Assembly (NCBI RefSeq): GCF_002368035.1
Contig: NZ_AP018222.1
Span: forward strand, 6,287,809 to 6,351,808
Direction of reading: 5' to 3'
Length of the DNA: 64,000 nt
Source of the DNA: Nostoc linckia NIES-25
Lineage (GTDB): Bacteria; Cyanobacteriota; Cyanobacteriia; Cyanobacteriales; Nostocaceae
Shown: one piece after another, positions 50,375-58,104 of the stretch
Layout: each line of letters begins with the position of its first letter
Position numbering within the stretch: the first letter of the stretch is position 1
Notes under the pieces: model-generated
Databases searched by the model: none
What the model was told of the DNA's origin: nothing
Seen by the model: the letters and a program-made list of their open reading frames with translations, nothing else
Translations under genes and position numbers: made by a program

Positions 50375-50986
50375 ATCGCACTATATAAGGATTCCAGCTT
50401 ATTCCAGCTACTTCCTGATCCATTTACCAAAATCGCCCATTGCCGGAATTAAACCATTTTGACACTTTTTAACAAAATTAATGTAATTTATATAACTTAA
50501 ATATCTGTATATACAAGGAGTATGAAATTAGGATTAAAAATCTTCAAACATAGGCATAGTAATAAATATTCAAGGGAGTAAAAAATCTATATTACCAAAG
50601 CATTAGTGTAATTTTATACATCGCCAAGTATTGCCGTAACTATTGCCTTACTTGCTGAAATAGGTTTTAAATGAAACCGCCACAAGAAATTGACGTTAGA
50701 GAAGCTGAAATCCAGACTACCCAAGGTTTAAGAATTGCCACACTTATTGCCGTAACTATTGCCTTTAGATCTGAAAAGCTTACGAATTGCGGGAAAACAC
50801 ACATCGGATAAAATCGACCGTAAAGGCATCTGAAATTGTTTTGATGATACTTTGTACCTTTTTCCTACTTAACCTATCTAGAATCGCTTGCTGAGTTAGG
50901 GTTATCCTTAATGATAAATGAGGGTAGTAGTCAAGGGAAAGTAGGGAGTAGTCATGGCAGTAGGGAAAAATCAGCGCAGTAGGGAT
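50375..50986 (+). repeat. diverged ~600-bp non-coding unit B
   Basis: Counterpart of unit A with the blocks at 50381, 50491, 50638 (and again near 50745), 50810 and 50878, followed by GCAGTAGGGATAAATC and copy 3 of the ~210-bp unit. Confidence 0.6.
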
Positions 50987-51186
50987 AAATCTTTTTTGGA
51001 TGAGTTGATTAAATTCTCCGGCCTGATCATGATTGAGATTAGTTTGATTATTTTTATTAGATCTATATAGGATCTTGTCCCAATTTCAGTACTAAATTTG
51101 TCCCAACCAGTTTTTAAGTATACTAAATTATTACTTAATCTTTAACCTTCCCTTAACCTTACTTTTGAATTTGTCCCTCTGTTCCC
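50987..51186 (+). repeat. ~210-bp non-coding unit, copy 3
   Basis: AAATCTTTTTTGGATGAGTTG, CTCCGGCCTGATCATG, AGATCTATATAGGATCTTGT, CAGTACTAAATTTGTCCC, CCAACCAGTTTTTAAG and GTCCCTCTGTT. It is the closest match to copy 1 in its second half. Confidence 0.75.
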
Positions 51187-51239
51187 GGTTTCAAGCAAAA
51201 TTAAGGTTAGCAGTCAGGGGAAAGCCAGCGCAGTAATCA

Positions 51240-51443
51240 TAAATCTTTTTTGGATAGATGATTAAACTTTCCGGCCTGATTTTTGATCGACAAGATCATA
51301 ATTCTCGACAAGATCATTGTTTTTATATAGATCTATATAGCGATCTTGTCGATCATTAGTGTTTAAGTATACTAAATTAGTACCAAACCAGTACTTAATC
51401 TTTAACCTATCCTTAACCTCACCTTTTAACTTGCCGCTACTGC
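51240..51443 (+). repeat. ~210-bp non-coding unit, copy 4
   Basis: AAATCTTTTTTGGATAGATG, ACTTTCCGGCCTGATTTTTG, a doubled CGACAAGATCAT segment, ATATAGATCTATATAGCG, ATCTTGTCGATCATTAGTG, then the TTAACCT-rich end. Confidence 0.75.
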
Positions 51444-51484
51444 ATCCTTAGACGATCGCTTCACTAAACCTGCGCGATCGCACT

Positions 51485-51725
51485 TAAAATTTATCCCTGA
51501 TTATTATTCCTTGGTAAATTAATCATTAAATTTAAATGCCAGTTTATTTTTAAGTTAAATTTTACCTTGATTATTATTCCTTGGTAAATTAATCATTAAA
51601 TTTAAGTGCCAGTTTTATTTTTAAATTAAATTTAAGTGCGATCGTTTCCATTGAGTTAAATTTAAATGCCAGTTTTATTTTTAAGTTAAATTTAAGTGCG
51701 ATTATTATTCCTTGGTAAATTATTT
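51485..51725 (+). repeat. tandem GATTATTATTCCTTGGTAA / AAATTTAAGTGCCAG repeats
   Basis: The 19-mer occurs at 51499-51517, 51569-51587 and 51700-51718 (and with one change at 50225-50243), each followed by AATTAATCATTAAATTT or a shortened form and AAGTGCCAG-TTTATTTTTAAG. The last copy ends about 80 bp before the next gene. Confidence 0.85.
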
Positions 51726-51807
51726 AGTAAAAAGATTAGTGTACTAAATATTAAAGTGCAAAATTTTATTAGAATGATATTAATAATCAATTTTTGGATA
51801 ATTAAAA

Positions 51808-52161
51808 ATGACTGCTTTATTAACCAATGTGACTTTAACTGATGCTGCAACAGTTTTATTTAATTTAACTGGTGATTCCAATGGGGCAAAATATTTATTA
51901 CAAACTACCTCAGCAGTAGGAAACAGCAGGACTATTAACTATACTGGCCCTAATCCTGCTGACGGTGAAAGGATTGTGTTTGAAATTGTTCAAGATGGAA
52001 ATGGATCGCGTACCGTTACATGGGGATCTGCTTTTGCTTTTGGTACTGATGTAGTAGTACCTACTTTAACTACTACTGCTAATAAGAGGGATTTTGTATC
52101 CTTTGTATGGTGTGGTGCTTTGGGTAAATTCCTTTGCCGTGGTGTTCAAAGAGGTTACTAA
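51808..52161 (+). CDS. phage tail/fibre-type beta-domain protein
   Basis: 117 residues: NATSLTDAATVLFNLTGD-like opening, then GERIVFEIVQDGNGSRTVTW and GSAFAFGTDVVVPTLTTTAN and a final hydrophobic strand with Cys. The pattern VTWGSAFxFGTDVxxPTLTTTAN is familiar from C-terminal modules of phage tail and fibre proteins, here as a free-standing protein. Probably a virion-surface or receptor-binding component. It is followed by a strong terminator and preceded by the repeat-filled stretch. Confidence 0.65.
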   Translation: MTALLTNVTLTDAATVLFNLTGDSNGAKYLLQTTSAVGNSRTINYTGPNPADGERIVFEIVQDGNGSRTVTWGSAFAFGTDVVVPTLTTTANKRDFVSFVWCGALGKFLCRGVQRGY

Positions 52162-52170
52162 AATAAAAAA

Positions 52171-52202
52171 AATAACCATCTAAAGTAGATGGTTATTTTT
52201 TT
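52171..52202. terminator. bidirectional terminator
   Basis: AATAACCATCT (52171-52181) / AGATGGTTATT (52187-52197), with A-run before and T-run after. Confidence 0.88.
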
Positions 52203-52330
52203 CACGATCTCTACTAAATTTTGTTAAAAGTTTTTACTGAATTGCTTATCTAAGTGCTTAAGTATTTATAAAAATATAGATAGCAACTTTTCACCCTGCC
52301 AAGGGCTACATCAGTTTAACGATCGCACTA

Positions 52331-52364
52331 AACCCAACCAATTAATAAAAGGTTGGGTTTTTTC
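52331..52364 (+). terminator. isolated terminator-like hairpin
   Basis: AAACCCAACC / GGTTGGGTTT with a loop of about 11 bp, then TTT. It lies in non-coding DNA, so it may end a small untranslated transcript starting in 52200-52330. Confidence 0.7.
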
Positions 52365-52507
52365 GTCCCACTTTTTAAGGTATAAAAATAGATAAAAACC
52401 TTACTGTATATACTTTCCCCGTCCCACCTAAATATCAAGATCGATTTTTGTAAAGTTTTGTAAAAAGTGATAGATTTAAATCTTCTCCCTGCACCGGACT
52501 TGAAACA

Positions 52508-52622
52508 CTGATTATTACGTTAATTCTTACGAGAGAATAATGGTTTCAGCATCCTTTACACCGCACTAAACTCCCCGCACCTGAAACCCTTATTCTTTCG
52601 TAGAAATTAACGTAATAATCAG
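52508..52622. repeat. 115-bp long inverted repeat with 42-bp arms
   Basis: Arms 52508-52549 and 52581-52622 are complementary over 42 bp with few mismatches (CTGATTATTACGTTAATT... against ...AATTAACGTAATAATCAG), around a 31-bp loop. The loop and the right flank carry a direct repeat: GGTTTCAG then CACCGCACTAAA (52542-52570 and 52623-52652). It may be a transposon relic, a structured RNA or a protein-binding palindrome. Confidence 0.8.
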
Positions 52623-52793
52623 GGTTTCAGAATATTTTGCACCGCACTAAATCCCCACGTTTAAGTTAGAGCGATCGCTCAAATTTAACTGTGATAATAA
52701 TAATTTCTACTGTTTTTTGGAGCGTTATATAGTTTTTGTAAAAATTATGGGAATACTTAAAATATGGATCGAAAATAGAGATTTATAATTTTT

Positions 52794-52997
52794 ATGCTCG
52801 TTAATTTTTTACTAACTTATTCTTGTAATCCTAATTCAAATTTGTTTATTATATTTTTTATAGTTTTACTTATTGGGTCAATCTGGGGTTTATGTAATGA
52901 TCCTGATATGCCCTTTTTTGCTGGTATTTTTGTGATAATTATGTTGATATTTTTTATTTGGCTATTTTGGTACGATTGCTATGGTAGAAATAATTAA
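52794..52997 (+). CDS. small two-span membrane protein
   Basis: 67 residues with two hydrophobic spans (about 17-34, LFIIFFIVLLIGSIWGL, and 40-58, FFAGIFVIIMLIFFIWLF) and short polar ends with three Cys. Size and topology fit a small phage membrane protein or class II holin, but no lysin gene is adjacent. Confidence 0.5.
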   Translation: MLVNFLLTYSCNPNSNLFIIFFIVLLIGSIWGLCNDPDMPFFAGIFVIIMLIFFIWLFWYDCYGRNN

Positions 52998-53040
52998 TAA
53001 ATTTAATCGCTACCCATGTATCTGGTTAATTTTACTTAGA

Positions 53041-53125
53041 TTACATAAATAAATCTGCCTAGCTTTATGCAGAGCATTTTAAAAGCTTCAGTTCTAATTT
53101 TGGTTTTCAAGGAATAATAAAATAA
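53041..53125 (+). pseudogene. decayed duplicate of the 3' end of the 149-aa gene
   Basis: About 85 bp resembling 47518-47603: the shared string TTTATGCAGAGCATTTTAAA, then AGCTT(T/C)AGTTC and AAGGAATAATAAAATA. It lacks the rest of the gene. With the intact gene at 47151-47600 it brackets 5.5 kb. Confidence 0.7.
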
Positions 53126-53240
53126 TCTTTATTAATTAAGTTAAAAATCCCTGGACTGACACAATTAGCAGTCTAGGGATTTAAATTTATGCGATCGCAC
53201 CTTATTTTTATTTAATTTCTGTGCTTATTTAAAATAACTT

Positions 53241-53447
53241 TTATTCATACTCTAATAATTCAGATAAAGATGCCAATTTAAAATAATCGCCTAATACCTC
53301 AAGAGTATGATTATCTACTCTAGTAAATTTATTTTGGCATAATCTATTAATAGATGTTTTAGCAATACCAGTTTCTTCTGATAATTTTATCTGACTAATT
53401 CCTTCACTTTTAATAATTGAATTCAGTTTACAGACAACTTTAACCAT
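53241..53447 (-). CDS. XRE/Cro-CI-type HTH regulator
   Basis: 68 residues: LNSIIKSEGISQIKLSEETG, IAKTSINRLCQNK, then a C-terminal helix DNHTLEVLGDYFKL. This is a complete helix-turn-helix of the Cro/CI type with no effector domain. It diverges from the rightward excisionase-type gene cluster and could act as its repressor. Confidence 0.85.
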   Translation of the reverse strand: MVKVVCKLNSIIKSEGISQIKLSEETGIAKTSINRLCQNKFTRVDNHTLEVLGDYFKLASLSELLEYE

Positions 53448-53703
53448 TTCTCTATACCTTTAAACATTAATTAAATCCTATCACCTTTACTGCATAAAGG
53501 TTCTGAAATAATAAAAGATTATTTATTATTAAATATGTTAAAAAATACTCTAAAAGTGGTAGCACTTCCGCTATTGCTGTGTTATATTAAATGTATGACG
53601 CAGAGAGAACACCAAGAGACGTAATAAGTCAAAGACTTTCTAGATTAGTTGTTTCTAAAATTCTCAAAAGTCAAGCAATTAAAAACTATAACTTAATATT
53701 TTT

Positions 53704-53856
53704 ATGACTCAAAAAAGGATTGTATTAGATGGTGCTTATGTTGAGAAGGCAGAAAAAATAATGCAAGAGACTGGTATTTTTTCACTCTCCCAATTATTCA
53801 CATTATTGTTAGTAAACTATGGTGGAAGGTTAGTTACAGATTTAAAAGATAAATAG
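53704..53856 (+). CDS. short RHH-like protein, 50 aa
   Basis: ATG 53704, MTQKRIVLDGAYVEKAEKIM then FSLSQLFTLLLVNYGGRLVT. A strand followed by two helices is the ribbon-helix-helix outline, though residues are atypical. It lies between the XRE gene and the HTH protein, in the control region of the operon. Confidence 0.5.
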   Translation: MTQKRIVLDGAYVEKAEKIMQETGIFSLSQLFTLLLVNYGGRLVTDLKDK

Positions 53857-53948
53857 TTAACGTATTAAAAAGCACATTCATTTTACACCCTTTTAACTCA
53901 AATGAATGTACAAACCTGAACAATGAAAGTTAAATAGATGTTAAGTCA

Positions 53949-54251
53949 ATGTCAAGCGATCGCTTTTTAAACGGTGATTCTGTTGAAGTTTTGCTATCTA
54001 GAGAACAAGCAGCAGAGATTTTAAATGTTTCCCGCCAAATGCTTTATCACTATCTAAAATCTGGATCATTATTTTTAGATACACTAAAACGCTTCCGTAC
54101 TGATGATGGTGAAATTAGTAAAGCTGAGAAACTTACAAATTTTGATATCCCAGTTTTAAAGAAGATTCAGTTTAGTTTTAGGAAGCATGGTGAAAGAAAC
54201 GCAAGAGTATTAATGAGTCTAAATCCTGATTATTTCTATTTGGAGAATTAA
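53949..54251 (+). CDS. excisionase/MerR-type HTH protein
   Basis: 100 residues. VLLSREQAAEILNVSRQMLY followed by HYLKSGSLFLDTLKRFRTDD is the winged helix-turn-helix typical of excisionase-like DNA-binding proteins; the C-terminal part (RKHGERNARVLMSLNPDYF) is a second helical segment. First gene of an operon continuing to 57573, 3 bp before the next start. Confidence 0.75.
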   Translation: MSSDRFLNGDSVEVLLSREQAAEILNVSRQMLYHYLKSGSLFLDTLKRFRTDDGEISKAEKLTNFDIPVLKKIQFSFRKHGERNARVLMSLNPDYFYLEN

Positions 54252-54254
54252 AAG

Positions 54255-54836
54255 ATGATTATTAAAGAAGCCACAGAATTTTTAAGTGCGACAACTGGAC
54301 AAACCGTTACACCTAACAAATTAATCGCACAACTTGAGTCTAAGTTTCCTGGGGAAAAGTTTACAAAAGATTCAGAAGTACCAGAAGAATTTGTAGAGCA
54401 GATTGAAAAATTAGTAGAAGCAAAACAACAACAAGATCAACCAGTTGGTAACATCTCAAAAGCAGATCCTAAAAATACGATGGAAGCGATCGCTGATATT
54501 CGTAACCATCAAGATTTAATTAGTCAAGCTATTTATGAGGCATTAAACGATCAAGAAACAGTTTTAATGATTCAGAAAGGTTTTAACGATGGTTTAAAAC
54601 TTATTAATACTTACGAAACTGCAAAGAACCAGGTAGTAAATAAGTGGGCAGAAAAGCAAGTAAATAAACTTGATGATGAATCACAGAAATTAGCTTCTGA
54701 ATTAGAAAGATTGATGATTGAAAGAGCATCTAAGGAGCAAACAAGCCTGGGAAAGTTTACACTTCTCACCCAACAAACCAAAGAACGATTGAAGAATACC
54801 AAATCGTTCCAAAACAGCATTCTAGAGGCTCTATGA
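54255..54836 (+). CDS. hypothetical helical protein, 193 aa
   Basis: An N-terminal domain (MIIKEATEFLSATTGQTV, VTPNKLIAQLESKFPGEKF) is followed by long charged helices (EKQVNKLDDESQKLASELER) suggesting a coiled coil. No family recognised. Start 3 bp after the HTH gene; stop overlaps the next start (ATGA at 54833-54836). Its position before membrane proteins and an ATPase suggests an adaptor. Confidence 0.6.
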   Translation: MIIKEATEFLSATTGQTVTPNKLIAQLESKFPGEKFTKDSEVPEEFVEQIEKLVEAKQQQDQPVGNISKADPKNTMEAIADIRNHQDLISQAIYEALNDQETVLMIQKGFNDGLKLINTYETAKNQVVNKWAEKQVNKLDDESQKLASELERLMIERASKEQTSLGKFTLLTQQTKERLKNTKSFQNSILEAL

Positions 54837-55300
54837 ATATAAACAAATTCCTCAGAAGGAATAAGGTAAATATTTTGTTTGGTTTGGGGGTAATTGGATG
54901 CTTGGCGATCTCTCAGGATGCAATAAAAGCTAATATCCAATCTGCAAATAGTTTGAGGGAAAAAGTACAGTTTAACGCTCATCAAGAGATGAGTTTAAAA
55001 GCCTCCCAACAACACGCAGAGGCAGAGGCAGCGATCGCAGAGGAAAGATATAAAAAAGGATGCTATTTAGTTGAAGGTGATTTAGTTCAGGGTGAGCCGA
55101 TCTATAATCCCAAAACTAAAAAAGCACTCACTAGAGGGATAACAGTATGCGATCGCAAAGGTAATACTGGGAAGCTTGTACCAAGAGATTTTGATCGTGA
55201 TGGCAGACAGAATGCAGTAGTGGGTGAACCTGCTTTTACTGGTAATGTTCCGTCATTTCAAGAAAAGAATGATCGTGAAACTCAAATAGTCCGATACTAA
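54833..55300 (+). CDS. membrane-anchored hypothetical protein
   Basis: 155 residues. A short basic N-terminus (MNINKFLRRNKVNI) precedes one hydrophobic span (about 13-27, ILFGLGVIGCLAISQ), then an extracytoplasmic helical and polar domain with two Cys (KKGCYLVEGDLVQ ... TVCDRKGNT). Topology is N-in, C-out, like periplasmic components of secretion or phage assembly complexes. Followed by a perfect hairpin at 55305-55338. Confidence 0.6.
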   Translation: MNINKFLRRNKVNILFGLGVIGCLAISQDAIKANIQSANSLREKVQFNAHQEMSLKASQQHAEAEAAIAEERYKKGCYLVEGDLVQGEPIYNPKTKKALTRGITVCDRKGNTGKLVPRDFDRDGRQNAVVGEPAFTGNVPSFQEKNDRETQIVRY

Positions 55301-55304
55301 AAAA

Positions 55305-55338
55305 TTTCGATCCTTTGGTTAACAGACAAAGGATCGAA
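55305..55338 (+). terminator. hairpin between operon genes
   Basis: TTTCGATCCTTTG (55305-55317) / CAAAGGATCGAAA (55326-55338), no T run; probably an attenuator or RNA-stability hairpin. Confidence 0.7.
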
Positions 55339-55369
55339 AACTACTCTAAAACAGAACCTTGAAAATTAA

Positions 55370-56047
55370 ATGACTACAACATCTAAAAAGCATAATACTT
55401 TATCAGCTTCTACCCTTGTTAATGCTCTTTATTGGGTAGTTGTGTGTTTGGTACTATTTTTTATGTATCTAAACATCCAGCCTTATGCCATAGCAATAAA
55501 ACTAATTACAGGTAATGGTATAAGTCATTCTTTCATTATAAATTTAATTCTTGATATTCAGATCATCGGTGCAATATTGGGATTATTTATTTACGGATTT
55601 AACTGGATAATCGGTTTTTTACTTTGGGCGGCGATCCAAACTATTCAATTATTTCCCATAGTTTTACGACGCGATCGTAGATTCATGCAATCAGTAATAT
55701 CTGAATGTGATTCTCATAGTAAATATCAGATTAAAGAGAATGATGATCCAGCTTTAAAAGCTTTGAAACGTTGGTACAACTCATTTCCAGTGCTTACAAT
55801 CTCACGCGCAAGAACAGCAGGATTATTTGCTTATGTAGTAGATTTTTTAATCTGCATGATAGTTTATCCTCCAGTTAAAGGTGGTTTTTCAGATTTAATG
55901 TTTATAATAACCACTGGACAATTTAATAAAATAGACTGGACAAATGTAGTAATGCTACTCCTCACAATTTATATTGTAGAGATCTGTGTAAAGTTTTTAT
56001 TCTGGCTTGCCCAAATAAAATTTTATTTCAGGATGTCACAGAAATAA
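55370..56047 (+). CDS. polytopic membrane protein, 225 aa
   Basis: Four hydrophobic segments: about 15-37 (ALYWVVVCLVLFFMYLNI), 55-95 (LILDIQIIGAILGLFIYGFN and IGFLLWAAIQTIQLF), 150-168 (AYVVDFLICMIVYP) and 190-212 (VVMLLLTIYIVEICVKFLF), with a cytoplasmic loop of about 50 charged residues between the second and third. No family recognised. Its position between an anchored protein and a membrane ATPase suggests an envelope complex. Confidence 0.6.
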   Translation: MTTTSKKHNTLSASTLVNALYWVVVCLVLFFMYLNIQPYAIAIKLITGNGISHSFIINLILDIQIIGAILGLFIYGFNWIIGFLLWAAIQTIQLFPIVLRRDRRFMQSVISECDSHSKYQIKENDDPALKALKRWYNSFPVLTISRARTAGLFAYVVDFLICMIVYPPVKGGFSDLMFIITTGQFNKIDWTNVVMLLLTIYIVEICVKFLFWLAQIKFYFRMSQK

Positions 56048-56053
56048 AACTTT

Positions 56054-56089
56054 AATCACCCCACCATTTAAATAATTAGTGGGGTGATT
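56054..56089. terminator. hairpin before the ATPase gene
   Basis: AATCACCCCAC (56054-56064) / GTGGGGTGATT (56079-56089), without T run; 30 bp ahead of the ATPase start. Confidence 0.7.
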
Positions 56090-56118
56090 AATAAATTAAT
56101 AAATTAAGGTGATTTTAA

Positions 56119-57573
56119 ATGAGTAATTTAGATGATTTAACTTTGAAAGAATGGCAAGATATCGCTTTAGCAACTGATAAGGAGGATAGTAACTTTATAA
56201 TGGTTGGTGGCTTTGTGGCAGGAGTAGCAATGGCATCTGTTACAGCGTTCCCGCCAACTGGTATAATAACTGCTTTATGGATATGGTGCTATGCACTTAA
56301 AAAAACAGAAGAGATCAATAAGAATGATAAAGTGATCGCTCAAGGACTTATTCCTCATACATTAAAAGGTGATCATTTAGAGCAGTATAAAAAGCAGTTT
56401 GGTGAACAGCAAACTGCTTTACAGATTGATCAAGCAATCAAGCGTGGTTTTTTACCTACCAATGATGCAGAAGATTTTGTAGATGATTTTATCAATTCTG
56501 GTAATACCCAATCACCAATACCCAATACTCAATACCAAACATCTAATGTAAGTGTGAGCGATCGCCCAAGACATGATAAATATAAAGCTTTTCGTGATGT
56601 CGGTGTAGAGATCATTAAACAGGCCGGTAAACCTGGTAAAAGTAAAGCTTTAGTTGCCCCAAGTCGCACTGGAAAGACTACAGTACTTTACTTTATGCTC
56701 GATCAGGCTTTTAGTTTGCATTCTGACCTAACAGTATTTGCTTGGCAGGGTAAGGGGATTGAACCAATTCATCCTAATGTGCCGAAACAAAACCATTACG
56801 GATTTAACTTACAAGACATTGATCTAGGAGCAATAAACGCGATTTGGGAGATTTACGAACAAAGACAACAACTACTAGAACAAGGTGTAAGGGAATTTTC
56901 ACCCGTAGTTTTAGCAATTACAGACTGGCAGAGCATTAAAGATCTACTCAGTTCGGCAGCTAAGGATATTTTTAAAATTGTTCAAGGTAAACTGATGACC
57001 TTAGCTAACAATGGGGCTGCACTTGGTACAACTATTTGGATCGATACTCAGTCACCTAAAATATCTGATTGGGGTTTAGGTTCTAGTTCTATTCGGGATA
57101 ATTTCGATATATTTGCGATCGCTCGTATTGGGTACGATGAGGATAATACAGTTATTGGGGATTGTAACTGTGTGACTAAAACAGCACAAAACCCAATGAT
57201 AGTTTCTCAAGAGAGCGATCGCACCAGAGTTTTAACTCAGTTTGCACAATTACAAGAGGGAATGAAAGCAGGTGATATTAAATCATCAGTCATTTTATCT
57301 ACAGCTGGTATTGTACGAATTGGTATAACACCACAATTTGAAAGAAGCGCACTACAGTTTGAAACTGCAACTAAAACTAACTGCGGTGATATAAATGATA
57401 AAGTTTTAAGTTTAATCCCTAATAATTGGATAGATATAAATAGTCCAGAATTTATAATTGGGATTCACTCTTATGGGTTTAGTGCAGAACAGATCCGCGA
57501 TTGTCTTTTTGAGTTGCAAAGCTTAAATTTAATTGAAATAGACAGCAATTTAAGTAAAATCAGAAAAATTTAA
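56119..57573 (+). CDS. membrane-anchored P-loop ATPase (FtsK/HerA/VirB4-like)
   Basis: 484 residues. N-terminal hydrophobic pair about 30-58 (MVGGFVAGVAMASVTAFPPT, IITALWIWCYALK), a linker, then Walker A APSRTGKTTVLYFMLD (about 176-191) and Walker B-like VVLAITDW (about 263-270); ATIWIDTQSP follows as a sensor-type strand. The C-terminus ends with a winged-helix-like segment. The fold class is that of DNA-pumping or secretion ATPases; close assignment is not possible by eye. As the last gene of an operon with three membrane or anchored proteins, it may power DNA transfer, packaging or virion extrusion. Confidence 0.65.
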   Translation: MSNLDDLTLKEWQDIALATDKEDSNFIMVGGFVAGVAMASVTAFPPTGIITALWIWCYALKKTEEINKNDKVIAQGLIPHTLKGDHLEQYKKQFGEQQTALQIDQAIKRGFLPTNDAEDFVDDFINSGNTQSPIPNTQYQTSNVSVSDRPRHDKYKAFRDVGVEIIKQAGKPGKSKALVAPSRTGKTTVLYFMLDQAFSLHSDLTVFAWQGKGIEPIHPNVPKQNHYGFNLQDIDLGAINAIWEIYEQRQQLLEQGVREFSPVVLAITDWQSIKDLLSSAAKDIFKIVQGKLMTLANNGAALGTTIWIDTQSPKISDWGLGSSSIRDNFDIFAIARIGYDEDNTVIGDCNCVTKTAQNPMIVSQESDRTRVLTQFAQLQEGMKAGDIKSSVILSTAGIVRIGITPQFERSALQFETATKTNCGDINDKVLSLIPNNWIDINSPEFIIGIHSYGFSAEQIRDCLFELQSLNLIEIDSNLSKIRKI

Positions 57574-57585
57574 CTTTAAAGTTAC

Positions 57586-57631
57586 AAAAAACCACACCAC
57601 CTTAATTATTTAATAGGTGGTGTGGTTTTTT
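57586..57631. terminator. perfect 17-bp bidirectional terminator
   Basis: AAAAAACCACACCACCT (57586-57602) / AGGTGGTGTGGTTTTTT (57615-57631), between the convergent ATPase and RHH genes. Confidence 0.92.
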
Positions 57632-57652
57632 TATTTGTGGAATTAAATTTAA

Positions 57653-57919
57653 CTATTTTGATAAGTTGTTTATCTGCTTTTTTAATTCTTCAATCTCCAA
57701 AACTAAAACTTGATTGCTTTCATTAATCATTTGCTGTACTTCTTCAGGTAATAAAGGTGTTTTTCTCTCAATTTTGACATCACCACCTTTAATATGAGCT
57801 AACCCAATTTTTAACGCTTCAATGACGATCGCTGTTTTATCTGTTTTTAAAGCTAAGGATAGATCATCAATTTCCTGTAAAAGATCCTCTGGCAATCTGT
57901 AAGCTGCTACTTTCACCAT
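57653..57919 (-). CDS. RHH (CopG-type) regulator
   Basis: 88 residues from ATG 57919, preceded by GAGGA at good spacing. VKVAAYRLPEDLLQEIDDLS and LKTDKTAIVIEALKIGLAHI form a ribbon-helix-helix; the C-terminal 40 residues are a charged helix ending in EIEELKKQINNL, likely for oligomerisation. An inverted repeat lies immediately upstream (57960-58060), so autoregulation and control of the divergent 392-residue gene are likely. Confidence 0.8.
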   Translation of the reverse strand: MVKVAAYRLPEDLLQEIDDLSLALKTDKTAIVIEALKIGLAHIKGGDVKIERKTPLLPEEVQQMINESNQVLVLEIEELKKQINNLSK

Positions 57920-57959
57920 ATTTATAATCCTCTTCTCATTCTTAGCACAGTATAGCACG

Positions 57960-58060
57960 GTATTACGCCGTATACTATAGAGCTTTTTATATATTAGTCA
58001 CCAGATTGGATAAAAATTTCTACGATAAATATCTTAACCCTTATGTTTACGGCGTAATAC
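57960..58060. promoter_or_regulatory. inverted-repeat operator between RHH gene and 392-aa gene
   Basis: GTATTACGCCGTA (57960-57972) and TACGGCGTAATAC (58048-58060) are exact inverse complements 75 bp apart, each with flanking TATAG/CTATA-type extensions. A related GTTATACAGTGTTATAC lies at 59311-59327 before the next gene, so the same regulator may act there. Confidence 0.65.
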
Positions 58061-58104
58061 TGAGCTATACTGGTAATATAAATTGAAAATGAGATAAAAA
58101 ATTT

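Larger units (their letters stand above)
47601..51807. other. 4.2-kb non-coding, repeat-filled stretch
   Basis: No reading frame longer than about 75 codons with a credible start occurs. It holds two inverted-repeat structures (47714-47812, 47869-47921), four copies of a ~210-bp unit, two diverged ~600-bp units, GATTATTATTCCTTGGTAA repeats and many copies of a TTTACTATATAAG-like motif. It is very AT-rich apart from scattered HIP1 sites. A replication/partition or packaging locus, or a set of non-coding RNA genes, is possible; no known family recognised. Confidence 0.75.

Noticed and set aside
47601..51807. CRISPR array
   Set aside because: The repeats are long, diverged, irregularly spaced and include an inverted copy; no repeat-spacer regularity and no cas gene is seen.
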